A stretch of DNA of 47,892 nt from an uncultured Gammaproteobacteria bacterium (GTDB lineage: Bacteria > Pseudomonadota > Gammaproteobacteria > Pseudomonadales > Azotimanducaceae). The position numbers were made by a program, and so were the translations under genes. The notes under the pieces were generated by a model. It saw only the letters and a program-made list of their open reading frames with translations. It did no database searches and was not told the DNA's origin. Positions 1-10,515 of this stretch are shown piece after piece. The stretch covers positions 1 to 47,892 of the forward strand of contig CAJWYI010000003.1 of the NCBI GenBank assembly GCA_913049815.1. The letters run 5' to 3'. The first letter of the stretch is position 1. Each line of letters begins with the position of its first letter.

Positions 1-671
1 GGACCCCCGACATCTTCCCAGACTCCTCGATACAACGCACCCGCCAGTCGACGATCACGAATCGCAGGAAATAGGAGATTACGCAGAGGTGCTGGCCTAA
101 CCGGCGCGTCTGCGAAAAACGCGGGCGAAAACACGCCGACACCGCCGTAGGTCAGGTGTTCACCATCCATAGTCAGTCGGTTCTCCGGATCCAGGCCAAA
201 ATCACCGTTGGGATGGTGCGGAGGATTCGGCACCATCACCAGAGACCCTAGCAATGACGGATCGAAGTCATTCATCTCGCGAAGAGCTGCCGCCACCACC
301 AGGGAGAGATCCATCTCTGAGTAGACATCACCACTCACCACTAGGAAAGGTTCCGCTGCGTCGTCAGGACCGTTAGCGCCTTCGCGGTTCATGAGCGCGT
401 TTGCGATACCTCCGGCTGTTTCCAGTAACTGCGACTCAAAGCAATATGCCACCCTGAGTCCAAACCGGCGGCCATCACCAACAAAGGACTGAATCTGCTG
501 TCCCAGATGGTGAACGTTGATCATGACATCTGAGATCCCGGCTGATGCAATCGCTAACAGGTGGCGTTGCAACAAGGGTTCCCCAGCGACAGTCAATAGC
601 GGTTTCGGAGTAAAGTGAGTCAGCGGTCGCATCCGCTCACCTCGGCCTGCGCACAAGACCATCGCCCACAT
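1..671 (-). CDS. murU: N-acetylmuramate alpha-1-phosphate uridylyltransferase-like nucleotidyltransferase (MurU), truncated at the window edge
   Basis: Minus-strand translation from ATG at 671 reads MWAMVLCAGRGERMRPLTHFTPKPLLTVAGEPLLQRHLL..., a sugar-nucleotidyltransferase N-terminus (LCAGRGERMRPLT..KPLL). Open to position 1. Start overlaps the amgK stop. Confidence 0.85.
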   Translation of the reverse strand, partial: MWAMVLCAGRGERMRPLTHFTPKPLLTVAGEPLLQRHLLAIASAGISDVMINVHHLGQQIQSFVGDGRRFGLRVAYCFESQLLETAGGIANALMNREGANGPDDAAEPFLVVSGDVYSEMDLSLVVAAALREMNDFDPSLLGSLVMVPNPPHHPNGDFGLDPENRLTMDGEHLTYGGVGVFSPAFFADAPVRPAPLRNLLFPAIRDRRLAGALYRGVWEDVGG

Positions 672-1768
672 CAGGGAACGGCTCCATCTTTCCCTTCGTG
701 GTTATACCTCAGAAGAAAGCTATCGAACGCAGGAATAACATCTGATCGAAGCCAGTCACTAAACTCAACAAACATGTCATGGCAAGAAGCGACGTCCAAC
801 AGGTATTGCAACACCAGCGGTATATCCTTGAGATACCCCGGCTTATCATCACGAAGAAAGAGCCTCGCGAATATCCCCGCACACTTCAGATGTCGCTGCA
901 GTCCCATAAGATCGAACCAGTACCGAAACTGCGTCAGCGACAGAGCATCACAATCCGAATTGGCCATCGTGAGATCACGATGAAAGTCGCTCACCAGCTG
1001 ATCCACCTCCGTGCCCGGGAGTTTAAAATAGCAATCCCGCAGCAACGATACCAGGTCATAGCTGACAGGACCTTCGACCGCATCCTGGAAATCGATCACA
1101 CCCAGCGACCCTAGGTATTTATCCTGAGGCACCAGCATTAGATTGCGAGCATGGTAGTCACGGTGAACAAACACCGTGGGTTGCTCCAGCGCAGATGCAA
1201 TCAATGTGGTGCAAACATAATCCAACAACGCTCGACGTGATGAGTTCATCTGATAACCAAGCAGCTTCTCGAGGAACCAAGACTCAAAGAGGTCCATCTC
1301 GTCCTGCAGTTTTTTTGCGGTGTAAACCGGCAGTTGACTCGTCTGCGCTGACTGGATTTGCAGCAGGCTCTCCATCGCCATCGCATAGAGATCGCTTCGA
1401 TGGGTCGAGGAGGCATGAAGCAGATGACTTAACAGCAACTCGCCACCGAAATCCGTCAGCATCATGAAACCCTGTGAAATATCCGTCGCATAAATCTCAG
1501 GGACCTGCACGCCTGCCTCCATAAGAAGGGCGTTGACGGTGACGAACGGAACACTGTCTTCAAGTTCAGGGGGTGCGTCCATGAAAACAAAGTTTCGTCT
1601 CTCAGCATCTGTATCTGATAGATCCTCCAGTGGGACAGCGCTCCGGAAGTAACGGCGGAAGCTGGCGTCATTCGACGCCGGAACCAGATGGAAGTCACCA
1701 TCTGTGCTGTATCCGGCACTTTGTAGTTGATCTGCTGCCCAAACAGTCAGCTTATGTTCACGATCCAC
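671..1768 (-). CDS. amgK: N-acetylmuramate/N-acetylglucosamine kinase, aminoglycoside phosphotransferase family (AmgK)
   Basis: 365 aa ORF with FVHRDYHARNLML and GVIDFQDAVEGPVSYDL kinase motifs; coupled to murU and divergent from lptD, as in Pseudomonas-type loci. Confidence 0.88.
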   Translation of the reverse strand: MDREHKLTVWAADQLQSAGYSTDGDFHLVPASNDASFRRYFRSAVPLEDLSDTDAERRNFVFMDAPPELEDSVPFVTVNALLMEAGVQVPEIYATDISQGFMMLTDFGGELLLSHLLHASSTHRSDLYAMAMESLLQIQSAQTSQLPVYTAKKLQDEMDLFESWFLEKLLGYQMNSSRRALLDYVCTTLIASALEQPTVFVHRDYHARNLMLVPQDKYLGSLGVIDFQDAVEGPVSYDLVSLLRDCYFKLPGTEVDQLVSDFHRDLTMANSDCDALSLTQFRYWFDLMGLQRHLKCAGIFARLFLRDDKPGYLKDIPLVLQYLLDVASCHDMFVEFSDWLRSDVIPAFDSFLLRYNHEGKDGAVP

Positions 1769-1804
1769 CTAACAACCTTACCTCGACGGTGAGAATCATC
1801 TATT

Positions 1805-4372
1805 ATGGACCGCTTGTCTGCAGAGCCTCAATTCCTCCTGCGCCGGTCAGCGCTGATGTTCAAACACGGTTTCTCTTTTCCATCAGTCCGATTCGTGCTC
1901 GCAGGACTTAGCGTAGCGCTCTGTACATCAGGTGTGCAGGCGACCGAACACCGGGCCTCTGCCGCCACCATTGATTGGCACTCGAGCGAGTCGTTGACCC
2001 CTGAACAACGCGAAACGCTCCCCTGGTTCTGTGCCGGTCGCTATGTCGCGCCAGAAATTCTGTCGTCATCTGGGGATTTGGGTACCATTGACGGTCTTTC
2101 CGACGAAGCTCTACAGGACGAAAACGGCGACGTCGAACTGCGTGGAAACGTCTTTGTCTGGCAAGCGACCCGTCAATTGGAAGCTCAGGAAGTCACCCTT
2201 AATCGCTCAAAAGATGCTGCACGTGCGGTTGGTCCGCTGCGCCTCCGAGAAGAAGGCCTGCTCGTCACCGGTTCCACCGCGACCTCAGATCTGACCAACG
2301 ATAGCGCGATTGTTAACGATGCCACTTTCCTCATTCACGATAGCAGTATTCGTGGCGAAGCTCGTCAGCTTGAGCGTCTTGCAGACGAGACCTTGCTGAT
2401 CCATGCGGGTCGATTTACACGATGTGAACCCAACAACAATGCGTGGGCGATTGCCAGTCCTCGAATCGAATTGGAACCGGAAACCGGCTTCGGTACTGCG
2501 CGAAACGTCCAACTGGAACTAGGGGGCATTCCCGTTCTATGGTTTCCGTACCTTCGTTTTCCGATTGATGATCAGCGTCACAGTGGTTTTCTGATGCCAT
2601 CGGCAGGCTACGACAGTACTGGCGGTACTGATCTGATTGCGCCTTACTACATCAGTATCGCTCCACAGATGGACACCACCTGGGAAATACGCAGCCTCTG
2701 GCAGCGCGGTCTCGTCCACAGCAACCAGTTCCGTTTCAAAACTCGGCATTCCGACAATGAAATTAATACCGGTCTCGTTTTCGAAGATCAACGATACGAC
2801 TCAAGGAATCTTGTCGACCTTACGACGAACGCCACATCGGATATCAACATCCCAATGTTTGATGCGAAGGATCGCTGGTTACTCAACGTCCGTCACGCTG
2901 GAGAGTGGTCCGAACAGCTCACGAGTAGTATCAACTACAGCGCCGTATCAGATATCGACTACCTGCCAGACATTGGCGGAGACGTCGGTTCATCACGCAT
3001 CGATACCTTCATTGGACCGATAGACCAGAACCTCAATAACCGTCTTTCAGCCTCTTTAGACCGCAAGGGGGACATTACATACCAGGATGCCCAATTGACC
3101 GCAGGGGTGCAGATCCAAGCGTTCCAGCCACTAGTTCTGAACGCAAAACCCCAGTATGAACGGTTACCACGCTTACATGCACGCTACCGGCATCAGTTCG
3201 CCGGCATCAACGTAGACTTCCATGGCGCACACACCTGGTTCGACCGCGATCACGAAAAATTCAGTGGAATCCTGGCGATAACAGGAGAGCGTACTGTCGG
3301 CGATCTCTCGATCACCTACCCCCTGCGAAACAGCTGGGGATTCGTGACACCAAGTGCCGGCGTGACCCATCGTCTGTATCGGCTCGAACAGGTTCCCGAT
3401 GGCATTGAAGAGGCACCTAATCGAACCGACACCTGGGCTTCGCTCGATACAGGCCTGATCTTTGACCGCTTCTTTCAATGGGGGCAGAAGGATTGGTTGC
3501 AGACGCTCGAACCCCGGGCGTTTTACCTCTACGCCAATGCCACGGACCAGAAGGATCTGCCAGAATTCGATGCGGGTACTCCCACACCATCACTTTCTCA
3601 GTTGTTCAGGCGCAATCGATTCAGCGGTTGGGATCGAATCAACGACGCAAATCTCGCAAGTCTGTCAATCACATCAAGACTGATTGACAGGGATACCGGT
3701 AACCAACGGGGCTCAATCAGTCTCGGCCAGCAATACTACCTCTCGGATCGTGAAGTCCTGTATCGGGACCGCGACCCTCGAGCAGGTACGCGAGGTAGTT
3801 CACCATTGTTCGCCGAGCTTCGCCTGTCGCCACGCCAGAACATGTCGGTCTCAGCAAGACTCACCTATGACGCCAACGAAGATCGTGTCGACCGATCCAA
3901 TGTCACGATTAGATACACACCAGACAATCGGCGGATTTTGTCATTCAGCTACCTCCATACCCACCCGGCTATCCAGCCCATAAGAGAATTTCGCAATACT
4001 GAAGAATCTGACATCGCTATCATCTGGCCTATCAAAGGTCTCTGGAGCATGATCGGTCGATGGAACTTTGGCTGGACACAGAATCAAACCATAGACTACT
4101 TTGCAGGCATCGAATATAACGACTGTTGTTGGAAATCTAGGATTGTCGTACGGCGCTTCGCACGTCAACCCCGTATACTTACTGTATTGACAGATGACCC
4201 TACGTCACCGGGAAATTTTCTGACAGAAAACGAGACGATATTGCCAAGCGATACTGTCTTATTTGTGGAATTCCAGATGAAAGGGCTGGCGACGATCGGA
4301 GAACGCCTGGACCTGCTGCTAGAGCAGGCAATCCCTGGTTATCGTGCAAGAGAGGACGAAATCACAAGATGA
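1805..4372 (+). CDS. lptD: LPS-assembly protein LptD (likely true start ATG 1856)
   Basis: 855 aa ORF; signal peptide after MFKHGFSFPSV; GVPVLWFPYLRFPIDDQRHSGFLMPS-type OstA/LptD motif (GGIPVLWFPYLRFPIDDQRHSGFLMPSAGYDSTGG); followed by surA. Confidence 0.93.
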   Translation: MDRLSAEPQFLLRRSALMFKHGFSFPSVRFVLAGLSVALCTSGVQATEHRASAATIDWHSSESLTPEQRETLPWFCAGRYVAPEILSSSGDLGTIDGLSDEALQDENGDVELRGNVFVWQATRQLEAQEVTLNRSKDAARAVGPLRLREEGLLVTGSTATSDLTNDSAIVNDATFLIHDSSIRGEARQLERLADETLLIHAGRFTRCEPNNNAWAIASPRIELEPETGFGTARNVQLELGGIPVLWFPYLRFPIDDQRHSGFLMPSAGYDSTGGTDLIAPYYISIAPQMDTTWEIRSLWQRGLVHSNQFRFKTRHSDNEINTGLVFEDQRYDSRNLVDLTTNATSDINIPMFDAKDRWLLNVRHAGEWSEQLTSSINYSAVSDIDYLPDIGGDVGSSRIDTFIGPIDQNLNNRLSASLDRKGDITYQDAQLTAGVQIQAFQPLVLNAKPQYERLPRLHARYRHQFAGINVDFHGAHTWFDRDHEKFSGILAITGERTVGDLSITYPLRNSWGFVTPSAGVTHRLYRLEQVPDGIEEAPNRTDTWASLDTGLIFDRFFQWGQKDWLQTLEPRAFYLYANATDQKDLPEFDAGTPTPSLSQLFRRNRFSGWDRINDANLASLSITSRLIDRDTGNQRGSISLGQQYYLSDREVLYRDRDPRAGTRGSSPLFAELRLSPRQNMSVSARLTYDANEDRVDRSNVTIRYTPDNRRILSFSYLHTHPAIQPIREFRNTEESDIAIIWPIKGLWSMIGRWNFGWTQNQTIDYFAGIEYNDCCWKSRIVVRRFARQPRILTVLTDDPTSPGNFLTENETILPSDTVLFVEFQMKGLATIGERLDLLLEQAIPGYRAREDEITR

Positions 4373-5682
4373 AAAGCCACATCCATCTTAGAGCGCTTTC
4401 AGCCACCACTATGGCATTGCTTGTGGTGGTTGCGGGAATCTGCCGACCGGCCATCAGTGACGACGCAATTATTCTTGACCGAATCATTGCCGTTGTCGAT
4501 GAAGACGTCGTTCTGCAATCAGAACTGGATGCCAGGATAGCTCGGGTTAAGGCACAACTGGCTGGTGCTGATTCGCCACTACCCCCAGAGCAGATGCTCG
4601 TGAACCAGGTTCTGGAACGACTAATTCTAGAGAACCTACAGCTGAACATGGGTCACCGTGGTGGTATTCGTATCAGTGACGAACAACTCAACGAAGCCAT
4701 GCAACGTATTGCAAACCGAAACAACCTCTCCCTCCTGGATTTCCAACGCGCCCTCGCTGCAGACGGCCTGTCCTACGCAGAGATGCGTGAGGAAATCCGA
4801 CGCGAGATGATCATCGGTCACGTACAACAAAGCATGGTGAATGGCCGATTGACCATCACCGATCAGGAGATCAATAACTTTCTCGAATCAGATGTGGGTA
4901 AGACAGTGACCGCCGACGAGTACCGCGTTGGCCACATTTTGATCGCGCTCCCCGACGAACCCACCCGCGACCAGATCGCAGCAGCGAGGAATGAGGCCGA
5001 AGCCGTCGTCTCGGAATTGAGACAAGGTGCAGATTTCGCGGGGCTCGCGGCAGCAAGGTCTGCTGGTCAGAGAGCATTGACCGGAGGTGATCTGGGCTGG
5101 CGCAAGGTCGTTCAATTACCCACCATATTTGCAGACGTCGTTCCCACGCTTTCGGCAAGTGAGGTCCATGGACCCATCAAGAGTGGCAGCGGCTACCATA
5201 TCATCAAACTAATGGAAGTCCGTGGAGCAGTCTCTGAAGGTCAGATTGAACAGACCGAGGTGCGCCACGTACTCATTCAGCCCAGCGAAATCAGAACCGA
5301 ACAGGAGGCGATGGAACTCGCGGAGCTGTTGCGGGAAGAGACGATGGGTGGAAAAGCCTTTGATGAAATTGCACGATTACACTCCGATGATCCGGGCTCT
5401 GCCCTCTCAGGCGGCGATCTGGGTTGGTCTGCTGCCGGTTTGTTTGTCCCCGAATTCGAAGACCAGATGCACAGAAGCGAAATCGGCGACATCAGTCCGG
5501 TGTTCCGAACTGAACACGGCTATCACTTCCTCGAAGTCACCGGTCGACGAATCGAGGACTTCACTGAAGAGTTTAAGAGACAACAAGCTGAAAACTACAT
5601 ACGGAACCAGCGATTCGATGAGGAACTGCAGGTCTGGGCCCGTGAAGCCCGCGAAGACGCCTTTGTCGAAATCCGGATGTGA
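4369..5682 (+). CDS. surA: Periplasmic chaperone/peptidyl-prolyl isomerase SurA
   Basis: 437 aa; signal peptide, LDRIIAVVDEDVVLQSELDARI N-terminus, two parvulin repeats (ALTGGDLGW..., ALSGGDLGW...). 4-bp overlaps with lptD and rsmA. Confidence 0.93.
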   Translation: MKSHIHLRALSATTMALLVVVAGICRPAISDDAIILDRIIAVVDEDVVLQSELDARIARVKAQLAGADSPLPPEQMLVNQVLERLILENLQLNMGHRGGIRISDEQLNEAMQRIANRNNLSLLDFQRALAADGLSYAEMREEIRREMIIGHVQQSMVNGRLTITDQEINNFLESDVGKTVTADEYRVGHILIALPDEPTRDQIAAARNEAEAVVSELRQGADFAGLAAARSAGQRALTGGDLGWRKVVQLPTIFADVVPTLSASEVHGPIKSGSGYHIIKLMEVRGAVSEGQIEQTEVRHVLIQPSEIRTEQEAMELAELLREETMGGKAFDEIARLHSDDPGSALSGGDLGWSAAGLFVPEFEDQMHRSEIGDISPVFRTEHGYHFLEVTGRRIEDFTEEFKRQQAENYIRNQRFDEELQVWAREAREDAFVEIRM

Positions 5683-6428
5683 TGCGCGCCCGTAAGCGCT
5701 TCGGACAGAACTTTCTGACCGATCAACACGTCATACAACAAATCATCAGCGCAGTTTCCGCGCGACCAGATCAATCTCTTCTAGAAATCGGTCCTGGCCA
5801 AGGCGCACTGACATCTCACCTTCATGCATCGGGGTGCCGACTAAAGGTAATCGAGATCGATCGAGACCTCGCCGCGGCACTCAAAAGTCGTGGATTTGAT
5901 GTCATCGTTGGCGATGTCCTGAGACAGGATCTCACCTCAGTCACGTCTGAACCCACAAGGGTTGTTGGAAACCTCCCGTACAATATCTCAACACCACTAC
6001 TATTTAGGCTGTTCGGACTGGACAACATCGTCGACATGCACTTCATGCTGCAGAAAGAGGTCGTCGACAGGTTATCCGCCTCCCCGGGAAATCGGAACTA
6101 TGGTCGTCTCTCTGTGATGGCCCAGTTTCATTGCGACCCAGAAAAGCTGTTTGAAGTTGACCCCGTAGCATTTACTCCCGCTCCCAAGGTAACTTCCGCG
6201 GTCGTCAAGATGGTACCAAGACTCGACAAACCTGTGGTTATGCACACTATTTTCGAGAAGGTTGTCACAACAGCGTTCACGCAACGCCGTAAGACCATTC
6301 GTAATGCCTTGTCGTCAATAATCGATGAAAATACGCTCCGCTCACTGGACATAGACCCGCGTCGTCGACCTGACACGCTGTCCCTCGACGATTACGTCCG
6401 TTGCGCAAACGCCATAGGAGTTAACTGA
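5679..6428 (+). CDS. rsmA: 16S rRNA (adenine1518-N6/adenine1519-N6)-dimethyltransferase RsmA/KsgA
   Basis: RKRFGQNFLTDQHVIQQI, LLEIGPGQGALT, VVGNLPYNISTPLLFR motifs. Confidence 0.95.
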   Translation: MMRARKRFGQNFLTDQHVIQQIISAVSARPDQSLLEIGPGQGALTSHLHASGCRLKVIEIDRDLAAALKSRGFDVIVGDVLRQDLTSVTSEPTRVVGNLPYNISTPLLFRLFGLDNIVDMHFMLQKEVVDRLSASPGNRNYGRLSVMAQFHCDPEKLFEVDPVAFTPAPKVTSAVVKMVPRLDKPVVMHTIFEKVVTTAFTQRRKTIRNALSSIIDENTLRSLDIDPRRRPDTLSLDDYVRCANAIGVN

Positions 6429-6435
6429 CAACCTC

Positions 6436-7197
6436 ATGCCTTCACCCGACGACATATTCAATGACTTCACACTGGGAGAAGAGGAACGTCTATCTCTGGA
6501 CAAACACGGACACCTTTTGATCCCGGGTCTATTGACAGCGGAAACCTCTGAGCGACTGATCAACTCACTTCGTCAGGTAACTCAGTGGGGTAAGCAAGCT
6601 GTCAAAGGCCATGAACCGCAACGATTTTCTGCGGAGTTTGATGAGTACCTCGCCAGTCTCATCAATCATCCGCAAATGCTGATGCTGGCTCGCAACATTC
6701 TTGGTGAAGATATTCGATACGACCATTGCGTTTCCCTTGTCAGGCCCGCGGGTACTCCGGCGATGCCGTGGCACAGCCATGAATACGCAGAAGATGACCC
6801 TGGGCTCGGTTTTATCCGGATCTTCTTCTACATTTCAGGATTCACGAGTGATGATGGCGGGCTGAAGGTTGTTCCCGGCAGTCACCTTTATCGCGACCGG
6901 GCGATTGGAGCACGTACTGACGACGAACTTCGTGAGGGTTGGATTGCAGGAAAGCGTCATCCTGAAACAGGTGAGGAACTCAAGATCGAATACCTGAATG
7001 CAGCTCCCGGCAGCGTCATAATCATGTGGACACACGCCGCACACGGTGTCGTCGCTCGAAAGTTGGGCAGTACAACGCGGTACTGCGTCGTTTACGCTTA
7101 CAGGAACCCTGGGCGTACTTCCGATGCACGCTGGATCAGCGCAGGATTCGAATCCAGACCGCCTCCGGGCTGTGCGGCATTGATGCCGCTATACTGA
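6436..7197 (+). CDS. Phytanoyl-CoA dioxygenase (PhyH)-family protein with HSH in place of the usual HxD
   Basis: 253 aa; MPWHSHEYAEDDPGLGFIRIFFYISGFTSDDGGLKVVPGSHLYRD, C-terminal HAAHGVVARKLGSTTRYCVVYAYR. Confidence 0.75.
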   Translation: MPSPDDIFNDFTLGEEERLSLDKHGHLLIPGLLTAETSERLINSLRQVTQWGKQAVKGHEPQRFSAEFDEYLASLINHPQMLMLARNILGEDIRYDHCVSLVRPAGTPAMPWHSHEYAEDDPGLGFIRIFFYISGFTSDDGGLKVVPGSHLYRDRAIGARTDDELREGWIAGKRHPETGEELKIEYLNAAPGSVIIMWTHAAHGVVARKLGSTTRYCVVYAYRNPGRTSDARWISAGFESRPPPGCAALMPLY

Positions 7198-7242
7198 ACA
7201 GGCGACGGCATTGACGACCTTCTTGAAAAGACCGCTCCTATA

Positions 7243-8049
7243 ATGAGTACTTACGTCATTGGTGACATCCAGGGCTGCTACGATGAGTTGATGTCCCTGT
7301 TGGCACTTGTAGGTTACTCATCAGAGCAAGACGCGCTATGGCTTGCTGGCGATTTGATCAACCGTGGACCTGAAAACGTCGGGGTGATGAAGTTCTGCAT
7401 GAAAGAACCGAACTGCCAGGTCGTACTCGGAAACCACGATCTGCACTTTCTGGGGATCACAGCAGGCGTCTCGCGCGCCAGAGGAAAAGACACCGTACAC
7501 GATCTCCTAGCGTGGGATGGATGTCCTGACGTGATCGAGTGGCTTCGCCATCAGCCGCTCATTCACAAGGACAGCAACCACATCATGGTACACGCGGGTA
7601 TTCCCCCGAATTGGAACATCGACGACGCAGTCTCCTACGCCCAAGAAGTAGAAACCTGCCTGCGCGGGAATCGCTATAAAGACTTTCTGGCAGCCATGTA
7701 CGGCAACGAGCCTCGCCACTGGGATTCCCAGCTTACGGGTATGGCTCGTTTACGTCTGATAACGAATTATCTGACACGTCTTCGTTTCTGCAAAGCTGAT
7801 GGAGAAATCGAGCTGACTCACAAGACTCAGGTGGCACCGCCTGGGTTTTCACCATGGTTCGCGCTCCCGAGACCTCAGCATGAGGGGACCACCATCCTGT
7901 TCGGCCACTGGGCCGCCATCAATGGAGTGACACACCAGGCCAATGCTCAGGCACTGGATACAGGATGTGTCTGGGGTAGGCAACTTACCGCGTATCGTCT
8001 GGAAGACGGTCAACGATTCAATGTACCCGCACGGACCCAGGTCTCCTAA
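7243..8049 (+). CDS. apaH: Symmetrical bis(5'-nucleosyl)-tetraphosphatase ApaH
   Basis: [40 protein letters not shown] phosphoesterase motifs. Confidence 0.95.
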   Translation: MSTYVIGDIQGCYDELMSLLALVGYSSEQDALWLAGDLINRGPENVGVMKFCMKEPNCQVVLGNHDLHFLGITAGVSRARGKDTVHDLLAWDGCPDVIEWLRHQPLIHKDSNHIMVHAGIPPNWNIDDAVSYAQEVETCLRGNRYKDFLAAMYGNEPRHWDSQLTGMARLRLITNYLTRLRFCKADGEIELTHKTQVAPPGFSPWFALPRPQHEGTTILFGHWAAINGVTHQANAQALDTGCVWGRQLTAYRLEDGQRFNVPARTQVS

Positions 8050-9146
8050 TGGACACTTATCTAGTCGGTGGTGCACTCCGAGACGAGTTACTGGGTCAGC
8101 CTGTCACCGATCGTGACTGGGTGGTCGTCGGCACGACCGACGAAGAAATGCGCGAAGCCGGTTATCTATCAGTCGGTAAAAGTTTCCCTGTCTACCTGCA
8201 TCCTGAAACCCGCGAAGAGTACGCCCTGGCTCGCCAGGAAAAAAAGACAGGTGCGGGACACCAGGGTTTTGTGTTTGAGACCCGCGATGTGTCTCTGGAG
8301 GAAGATCTTGTGCGCCGTGACCTCACCATCAATGCCATTGCGCAGGATACCAATGGGAACCTCATCGATCCCGTCGGAGGTCGTGCGGATATCGAAGCCA
8401 GAGTGCTGCGTCATATCAGTCCAGCATTCTCGGAGGATCCACTACGGGTCCTCCGGGTCGCGCGTTTCGCCGCACGTTTTCATAACCTAGGGTTCCGCGT
8501 CGCCGACGAGACGCTGGCGCTGATGTCTGATATCACAGCAGGCGGCGAACTAGGCACCCTGTCTGCTGAACGTGTGGTTGAAGAAGCCAGGAAAGCACTG
8601 ACGTCGCCACATCCCATCGTGTTCTTTCAGGTCCTGGAAGCCTGCGGTGCACATGCGATCCTATGGCCAGAGATTGATCTTAACGTGATTCCTCAGCCCG
8701 CTGGCCTGCAAATCGCGGCGTTACCAAGTCTGCAGTGGGCTGCCATGATGTCATCACAATCCAAGGATGTCGCTACCGAACTCGATCGCCGACTCCCACT
8801 TCCCAGTCTCTGGACACAGCAGGCACTCGACATACTACAGCTACAAACACAGTGGTCAGATGTGGTTTCTCTCTCGTCGGCAGACATCGTAGACATGTTG
8901 TATCAGCTGGACAGCTTCCGGCAGAAAGAACGATTGGAGATATCCAGCGAACTATTGGTCACCATCAACAATGATCTAGCGGAAGCGCGTGCCTTCCACG
9001 AGACCTGGATGGCGATGATGCGTTCGACACAGTCGATAAGTGCCACCGAGGTGATGGCCAAACAGCCTACTCTCCAGGGTGCCGCCATCGGTTCAGCGAT
9101 TCGGGCTGCCCGTATCGAGAAATTGCAAAGCGAGCTAAGACGTTAG
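8049..9146 (+). CDS. cca: CCA tRNA nucleotidyltransferase (appears to lack a recognisable HD domain)
   Basis: [71 protein letters not shown]. Confidence 0.92.
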   Translation: MDTYLVGGALRDELLGQPVTDRDWVVVGTTDEEMREAGYLSVGKSFPVYLHPETREEYALARQEKKTGAGHQGFVFETRDVSLEEDLVRRDLTINAIAQDTNGNLIDPVGGRADIEARVLRHISPAFSEDPLRVLRVARFAARFHNLGFRVADETLALMSDITAGGELGTLSAERVVEEARKALTSPHPIVFFQVLEACGAHAILWPEIDLNVIPQPAGLQIAALPSLQWAAMMSSQSKDVATELDRRLPLPSLWTQQALDILQLQTQWSDVVSLSSADIVDMLYQLDSFRQKERLEISSELLVTINNDLAEARAFHETWMAMMRSTQSISATEVMAKQPTLQGAAIGSAIRAARIEKLQSELRR

Positions 9147-9147
9147 A

Positions 9148-10449
9148 TCAGACAGTACCTTGCGTTTCCCGCTCCAACGCACGATACCCGATGTCAGATC
9201 GAAATTCGCGATTCTTGAATGTGATCTTATCAATCATCTGGTAGACACGTGCTTGTGCGTCCGCAACGGTACTTCCCATCGCAGTCACACCGAGCACTCG
9301 ACCTCCTGCTGTGACAATACCATCCTCCGTGAGCGAGGTACCCGCATGGAATACTTTTCTATCAGACGACGCGAGGGCGTCCACCGACAAACCTTGAATG
9401 AGATCTCCGGTTTTATACGAACCCGGATAGCCACCGGATGCCATTACCGCGGTCAGCGCCGGTCGGTCATCAAAGGCAATCGATTCGGGCAGCAGGTTAC
9501 CATCAATGGCGGCGTTACAGAGAGCAACCAGATCTGATTGAAGACGCATCATGATCGGTTGTGTTTCCGGATCTCCAAAACGGCAATTGAACTCAATCAC
9601 TTTCGGTTCCCCTTTGGACGAAATCATGAGTCCCGCATAAAGAAATCCTGTGTAAGGTATTCCTTCCGACGCCATACCCGCAATCGTCGGTTCGATAACC
9701 GCCTCGATAATTCGTTGGTGCACAACCTCAGTCACAACAGGTGCCGGAGAGTAGGCTCCCATGCCGCCCGTGTTAGGACCGGTATCGCCATCGTAAGCCC
9801 GTTTGTGGTCCTGACACGATGCAAACGGCAGAAAGTTGCTGCCATCCGCAATGACAATGAAACTCGCTTCTTCACCTTCCAGAAAATCCTCAATCACAAT
9901 GCGTGCACCCGCTTCACCGAAGGCGTTGCCACTCAGCATATCGTGCACCGTCTCTTCAACCTGCTCAAACGACTCCGCGATCACAACACCTTTGCCGGCT
10001 GCGAGACCATCTGCCTTAATGACAATCGGTAATGATCTCGTTTTCGCAAAAGCAAGTGCCGGCTCTGTTTCTGTAAACGTCTCGTAGGCTGCCGTTGGAA
10101 TCTGATGACGTTGTAGAAAATCCTTCGTAAAGGATTTGGATCCTTCTAGCTGCGCTGCCAATTTCCCAGGCCCAAAGCACCTAAGTCCAGCTGCATGAAA
10201 CGCGTCCACGGCTCCCGCCACCAGCGGAGCCTCGGGGCCGATAACAGTCAGATCGATAGCATTATCGGTCGCAAATGCAATCTGTGCATCAATGTTCATG
10301 ACGTCGATATCTACGTTGTGCATGTGTGGCTCAGAGACCGTTCCGGCATTCCCCGGCACGACATAAACGTCTGTGACCTGGGAAGAAAGTCCGAACCGCC
10401 ATGCCAGCGCATGTTCTCGACCACCGCTGCCTGTCACCATGATCTTCAT
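9148..10449 (-). CDS. purD: Phosphoribosylamine-glycine ligase PurD
   Basis: MKIMVTGSGGREHALAWR, HQIPTAAYETF, VIKADGLAAGKGVVIA, FNCRFGDPETQ. Confidence 0.96.
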   Translation of the reverse strand: MKIMVTGSGGREHALAWRFGLSSQVTDVYVVPGNAGTVSEPHMHNVDIDVMNIDAQIAFATDNAIDLTVIGPEAPLVAGAVDAFHAAGLRCFGPGKLAAQLEGSKSFTKDFLQRHQIPTAAYETFTETEPALAFAKTRSLPIVIKADGLAAGKGVVIAESFEQVEETVHDMLSGNAFGEAGARIVIEDFLEGEEASFIVIADGSNFLPFASCQDHKRAYDGDTGPNTGGMGAYSPAPVVTEVVHQRIIEAVIEPTIAGMASEGIPYTGFLYAGLMISSKGEPKVIEFNCRFGDPETQPIMMRLQSDLVALCNAAIDGNLLPESIAFDDRPALTAVMASGGYPGSYKTGDLIQGLSVDALASSDRKVFHAGTSLTEDGIVTAGGRVLGVTAMGSTVADAQARVYQMIDKITFKNREFRSDIGYRALERETQGTV

Positions 10450-10515
10450 TCATTTCCCCTTAACTCAAGCGAGCACAATCATCCGGTGACGTCTTTGCCT
10501 GTAGGACTCTCGATG

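Noticed and set aside
4362-4649. Antisense ORF over surA (and many similar ones, e.g. 22176-22550, 11004-11435, 35542-36141)
   Set aside because: Overlaps strongly supported genes, has low-complexity composition typical of shadow ORFs and no recognisable domain.
7140-7175. tRNA-like gattcgaatcc sequence
   Set aside because: Lies inside the PhyH coding frame; no matching acceptor stem or cloverleaf found.
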